DNA of 31,772 nucleotides, from positions 1-31,772 of IMG/VR virus record IMGVR_UViG_3300036770_007199; one strand, written 5' to 3'. The number at the start of each line of letters is the position of its first letter. Within the stretch, counting starts at the first letter, position 1. This DNA comes from a virus. The notes under the pieces were generated by a model. The model was not told where the DNA came from. It saw only the letters and a list, made by a program, of their open reading frames with translations, and searched no databases. Positions 29,531-31,772 of the stretch are shown one piece after another. A program made the position numbers and the translations under genes.

Positions 29531-31772
29531 ATGGCTGTTACACGAATAAAGAATAACCAGATCACTGATGGTACCATATTGGCCAATACCAAACTGGCTG
29601 ATTTCACCATTACCAGTACCAAGATCGCCAATAATCTTACCTATGGTAGCGATCTTACCATCACAGGCAACCTTACTGTGCAAGGTGAAGTCACTGCCAT
29701 TGATACCATCGACCTTGTGGTCGAGGATCCGCTGATACTGCTTGCCAGAGATCAGACTGGCAGTCCGGCCCTTGATATAGGTTTTATTGGCAAACGCGGA
29801 AACGAAGACAATATCGCGTTTGTTTGGGACGAAAGCACTGACAAATTTGCTGCTGCGTTTACCACCAGCGAAGTAACCAATTCTACTATCACGATCAACA
29901 GCTATGCAAGTATGCAGGTGCTGGATATAGATGCTGTGAACGGCGTCTTTACTGGCAACGTGGATATTTCCGGTAATCTAGTATTTGACGGCACCATCGT
30001 TGGCAACATTGACATCGAAGGCAGCCTCACAGCCACAGATATCACAAGTGATACCACTGTGACAGCCACAGGCAACGTCGCCGGCGGCAACATTACCACA
30101 GCAGGTGCTGTGGATGCCACAGGCAATGTCACAGGTGGAAATCTTGTCACTGCAGGCGATGTAACCACTGCTACCGTGACAGCTTCCAGCACAATTGATG
30201 CGGTTGGTAATGTCACGGGTGGCAACTTGGTCACAGCCGGCGATGTCACCACTGCCACTGTGACAGCTTCCAGCACTATTGATGCTGTTGGCAACGTCAC
30301 GGGCGGCAACTTGGTCACTGCTGGTGATGTAACCACAGCCACTGTGACTGCTTCCAGCACTATTGATGCTGTTGGTAATGTCACAGGTGGAAATCTTGTC
30401 ACGGCAGGTGATGTCACCACTGCCACTGTGACAGCTTCCAGCACTATTGATGCTGTTGGCAACGTCACAGGTGGAAATCTTGTCACGGCAGGTGATGTAA
30501 CCACTGCCACTGTGACAGCATCCAGCACTATCGATGCTGTTGGCAACATCACAGGTGGCAACTTGGTCACAGCCGGCGATGTCACCACTGCCACTGTGAC
30601 AGCTTCCAGCACTATCGATGCTGTTGGTAACATCACGGGTGGTAACTTGGTCACAGCCGGTGATGTCACAACTGCTACCGTGACTGCATCCAGCACCATT
30701 GATGCCACAGGCAACATCACAGGTGGAAATCTTGTCACGGCAGGTGATGTAACCACTGCCACTGTGACTGCTTCCAGCACTATCGATGCTGTTGGTAATA
30801 TCACGGGTGGCAATTTGGTCACTGCTGGTGATGTAACCACTGCCACTGTGACAGCATCCAGCACTATCGATGCTGTTGGTAACATCACGGGTGGTAACTT
30901 GGTCACAGCCGGTGATGTAACCACTGCCACTGTGACAGCCACAGGTAACGTTGTTGGCGGCAACTTGGTCACAGCCGGTGATGTAACCACTGCCACCGTA
31001 ACGGCCTCCAGCACTATCGATGCTGTTGGTAACATCACGGGTGGTAACTTGGTCACAGCCGGTGATGTAACCACTGCCACCGTAACGGCCTCCAGCACTA
31101 TCGATGCTGTTGGTAACATCACGGGTGGTAATCTAACTACTGCGGGCACAGTAGCAGGCGCTACTGCTACGTTCAGTGGCAACATTGATGCTGGTAATAT
31201 TTCCACTGCTGGCAAGATCAACGCCGGTGAATTAGAAGTTTCTGGCTCGGCCGTGATTGGTGGTGACCTCACAGTCAATGGAAACCTTGCTTATGTGAAT
31301 GTTACCACTATTGCCATTGAAGATCCTATTGTTTCTATCGGACGCGGTGCTAACAATACTCCGCTCACCACCGACGATGGCAAAGACCGAGGCATCCTTC
31401 AGTATTATTACGACGGATCTGAGTATTCAGCATTTGTAGGATTTGACAACACCGAAGGCAAGATACTGCTGGCAACAGATGTTTCTGTGGCCAATGAAGT
31501 TGTCACAGTCAACAGTCTTGGTAATGTGATTGTTGGAAATCTTGAAGCTTCAGGCATCAGTCTTTCTGGCGATCTCCAAGCAAACAATTTTATTGCCAGC
31601 AACTCAATAACAGCAGGTACCACTATTGCTGCCACAGGCAACATCACAGGTGGAAATCTTGTCACAGCTGGTGATGTAACCACTGCTACAGTAACAGCTT
31701 CCAGCACCATTGATGCTGTTGGTAACATTACAGGTGGAAATCTTGTCACAGCTGGTGATGTAACCACTGCTA
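29531..31772 (+). CDS. Giant repeat-containing fibre protein (3' end beyond window)
   Basis: The frame is open from the ATG at 29531 (MAVTRIKNNQITDGTI) to the window end: 747 codons, no stop. Layout: an N-terminal region with NTKLADFTITSTKI; module 1 (about residues 50-130: LTITGNLTVQGEV, IDLVVEDPLILLARDQ, GFIGKRGNEDNIAFVWDE); a tandem array of 28-residue repeats (consensus GNVTGGNLVTAGD + VTTATVTASSTIDAV) from residue 198; module 2 (about 577-650: LTVNGNLAYVNV, IAIEDPIVSIGRG, DRGILQYYYDG); then a second array that continues past the window. Such Gly/Thr/Val/Asn repeats form long beta-helical shafts. It is probably the main long tail fibre or a whisker-like fibre. GGAGA ribosome-binding site and late promoter upstream. 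Confidence 0.8.
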   Translation, partial: MAVTRIKNNQITDGTILANTKLADFTITSTKIANNLTYGSDLTITGNLTVQGEVTAIDTIDLVVEDPLILLARDQTGSPALDIGFIGKRGNEDNIAFVWDESTDKFAAAFTTSEVTNSTITINSYASMQVLDIDAVNGVFTGNVDISGNLVFDGTIVGNIDIEGSLTATDITSDTTVTATGNVAGGNITTAGAVDATGNVTGGNLVTAGDVTTATVTASSTIDAVGNVTGGNLVTAGDVTTATVTASSTIDAVGNVTGGNLVTAGDVTTATVTASSTIDAVGNVTGGNLVTAGDVTTATVTASSTIDAVGNVTGGNLVTAGDVTTATVTASSTIDAVGNITGGNLVTAGDVTTATVTASSTIDAVGNITGGNLVTAGDVTTATVTASSTIDATGNITGGNLVTAGDVTTATVTASSTIDAVGNITGGNLVTAGDVTTATVTASSTIDAVGNITGGNLVTAGDVTTATVTATGNVVGGNLVTAGDVTTATVTASSTIDAVGNITGGNLVTAGDVTTATVTASSTIDAVGNITGGNLTTAGTVAGATATFSGNIDAGNISTAGKINAGELEVSGSAVIGGDLTVNGNLAYVNVTTIAIEDPIVSIGRGANNTPLTTDDGKDRGILQYYYDGSEYSAFVGFDNTEGKILLATDVSVANEVVTVNSLGNVIVGNLEASGISLSGDLQANNFIASNSITAGTTIAATGNITGGNLVTAGDVTTATVTASSTIDAVGNITGGNLVTAGDVTTA
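30122..31171 (+). repeat. Tandem 84-bp coding repeat, about 12 units plus a partial
   Basis: Units start at 30122, 30206, 30290, 30374, 30458, 30542, 30626, 30710, 30794, 30878, 30944, 31028 and 31112 (partial). All are 84 bp except the tenth (66 bp, missing six codons), and all are in frame. Units differ mostly at synonymous positions. The eleventh and twelfth share an identical run from the AACTTGGTC segment to their ends. Confidence 0.93.
31637..31772 (+). repeat. Second 84-bp repeat array, cut by window end
   Basis: The same 84-bp unit reappears at 31637 and 31721 after module 2, and is still running at the last base. It is in the same reading frame as the first array. Confidence 0.9.

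Noticed and set aside
30122-31171. CRISPR array
   Set aside because: The repeat is contiguous, in frame and coding, with no spacers.
29902-31278. 458-codon open frame on the minus strand (Val/Thr/Pro-rich repeats)
   Set aside because: It is the antisense of the 84-bp repeats of the fibre gene; a repeat of a length divisible by three without a stop in one unit stays open. No ribosome-binding site or promoter.
31408-31767. 119-codon minus-strand frame at the window end
   Set aside because: Same cause: antisense of the second repeat array.

Overview
The window is a piece of a T4-like (Straboviridae-related, 'far-T4') myovirus genome, probably assembled from an environmental sample. The evidence is a set of T4 core genes in recognisable T4-type blocks. 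These are late sigma factor gp55, recombination nuclease subunits gp47 and gp46, baseplate hub gp26, a tape-measure protein, portal gp20, prohead core, prohead protease gp21, scaffold gp22 and major capsid protein gp23. The T4-type late promoter octamer (NATAAATA) also recurs upstream of structural genes on both strands. The host cannot be named. A DUF6614-type protein, a family I associate mainly with Alphaproteobacteria, is only a weak hint.

Layout. (1) 1-2310, minus strand: a baseplate operon (partial unknown gene, gp53-like wedge protein, large gp48/54-like tube/baseplate protein) driven by a late promoter at 2303-2310. (2) 2343-12821, plus strand: a long operon of overlapping or nearly abutting genes that starts at a consensus sigma70 promoter overlapping a late octamer. 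It encodes gp55, gp47, then an AT-rich cassette of two SGNH-hydrolase-like proteins and a glycosyltransferase-like protein, then gp46. A second AT-rich cassette follows (unknown protein, B12-binding-type radical SAM, SDR-like, radical SAM/SPASM-like), and then a PD-(D/E)XK nuclease. (3) 12822-13208: a 387-base non-coding stretch between convergent operons, packed with inverted repeats and a candidate for a structured RNA. (4) 13209-15576, minus strand: an operon of gp26, a small conserved protein and three accessory proteins, read from a late promoter at 15569-15576. (5) 15590-24051, plus strand: tape measure with an M15-like peptidase domain, then the head block gp20 - small protein - acidic prohead core - gp21 - gp22 - gp23, ending in a UUCG-loop terminator. 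(6) 24136-31772, plus strand: a free-standing HNH homing endonuclease, virion-associated unknown genes, and a run of fibre-like proteins. The last of these carries 84-bp (28-residue) tandem repeats and runs off the window.

How it works together: gp55 should direct host RNA polymerase to the late octamers seen in regions 1, 4, 5 and 6. gp46/gp47 with the PD-(D/E)XK nuclease serve recombination-dependent replication. The structural blocks build the head, baseplate, tail and fibres. The two AT-rich cassettes inserted around gp46 are the most unusual content. They look like imported small-molecule, glycan or protein-modification functions and contain no recognisable phage core gene. The strongest candidate for an undescribed system is the four-gene radical SAM cassette at 8603-12291. 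The structured intergenic RNA candidate at 12822-13208 is second.
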